From: BM524 sp041554435
Lineage (GTDB): Bacteria; Bacteroidota; Bacteroidia; Bacteroidales; F082
Direction of reading: 5' to 3'
NCBI GenBank assembly: GCA_041554435.1
Contig: JBFFLX010000095.1
Span: 1 to 13,731, forward strand
Length of the DNA stretch: 13,731 bases
This document shows, one piece after another, positions 13,731-13,731 of this stretch (positions are counted from its first letter, which is position 1; every line of letters begins with the position of its first letter). The position numbers were made by a program, and so were the translations under genes. The notes beneath the pieces are model-generated. The model saw only the letters and a program-made list of their open reading frames with translations. It did no database searches and had not been told where the DNA came from.

Positions 13731-13731
13731 A

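Overview
The window looks like chromosomal sequence from a member of the Bacteroidota, probably an anaerobe or microaerophile related to Bacteroidales/Marinilabiliales. Evidence: AT-rich DNA, starts mostly without a Shine-Dalgarno sequence, several matches to the Bacteroidota promoter pattern (TTG, about 19 nt, TAnnTTTG), a DUF4492-cydA-cydB locus, and a CydB of the type I associate with this phylum. No rRNA, tRNA, CRISPR array, transposase or phage gene is visible.

Layout, left to right. 1-198: non-coding, with a GC-rich inverted repeat and a heptamer array that runs into the cvfB stop codon. 195-1049 (-): CvfB-like S1-domain RNA-binding protein. 1209-2795 (+): secreted transglutaminase-like/TPR protein, ending in an 8-nt tail-to-tail overlap with a MORN-like lipoprotein (2788-3588, -). 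3627-4892 (-): replication-fork ATPase RarA. 4893-5143: divergent intergenic region with two heptamer arrays. 5144-5554 (+): ribosome-rescue hydrolase ArfB. 5640-9198 (+): a close-packed run of an OppC/DppC-type permease, dapD (lysine/peptidoglycan) and glpK (glycerol kinase). 9200-10084 (-): an SDR of the 2,4-dienoyl-CoA reductase type. 10142-10258 (-): a 38-codon gene resembling CydX, the small subunit of cytochrome bd. 10270-10460: heptamer arrays and a hairpin. 10461-13379 (-): cydB, cydA and DUF4492, read in the order DUF4492-cydA-cydB. 13504-13529: a terminator, and 13557-13730 (-): a short membrane protein at the window edge.

The most coherent unit is the bd-oxidase operon on the minus strand: promoter near 13415, DUF4492, cydA 4 nt later, cydB 2 nt later, then about 200 nt of repeats and the CydX-like gene. 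Together these would build a membrane quinol oxidase that respires or scavenges low oxygen. The rest is housekeeping: translation rescue, fork maintenance, lysine synthesis, glycerol use and unsaturated fatty acid breakdown.

The feature ordinary genes do not explain is a family of strictly 7-bp tandem repeats. They occur between genes at three loci (157-198, 4932-5078, 10270-10429). At two of these loci a GTTAnTC-type array passes through GTTAATG to GTGAATn and is followed, after a short spacer, by an AACnnnn-type array of opposite sense. This looks like one composite element present at two loci. I see no coding in it, and its function is unknown to me.
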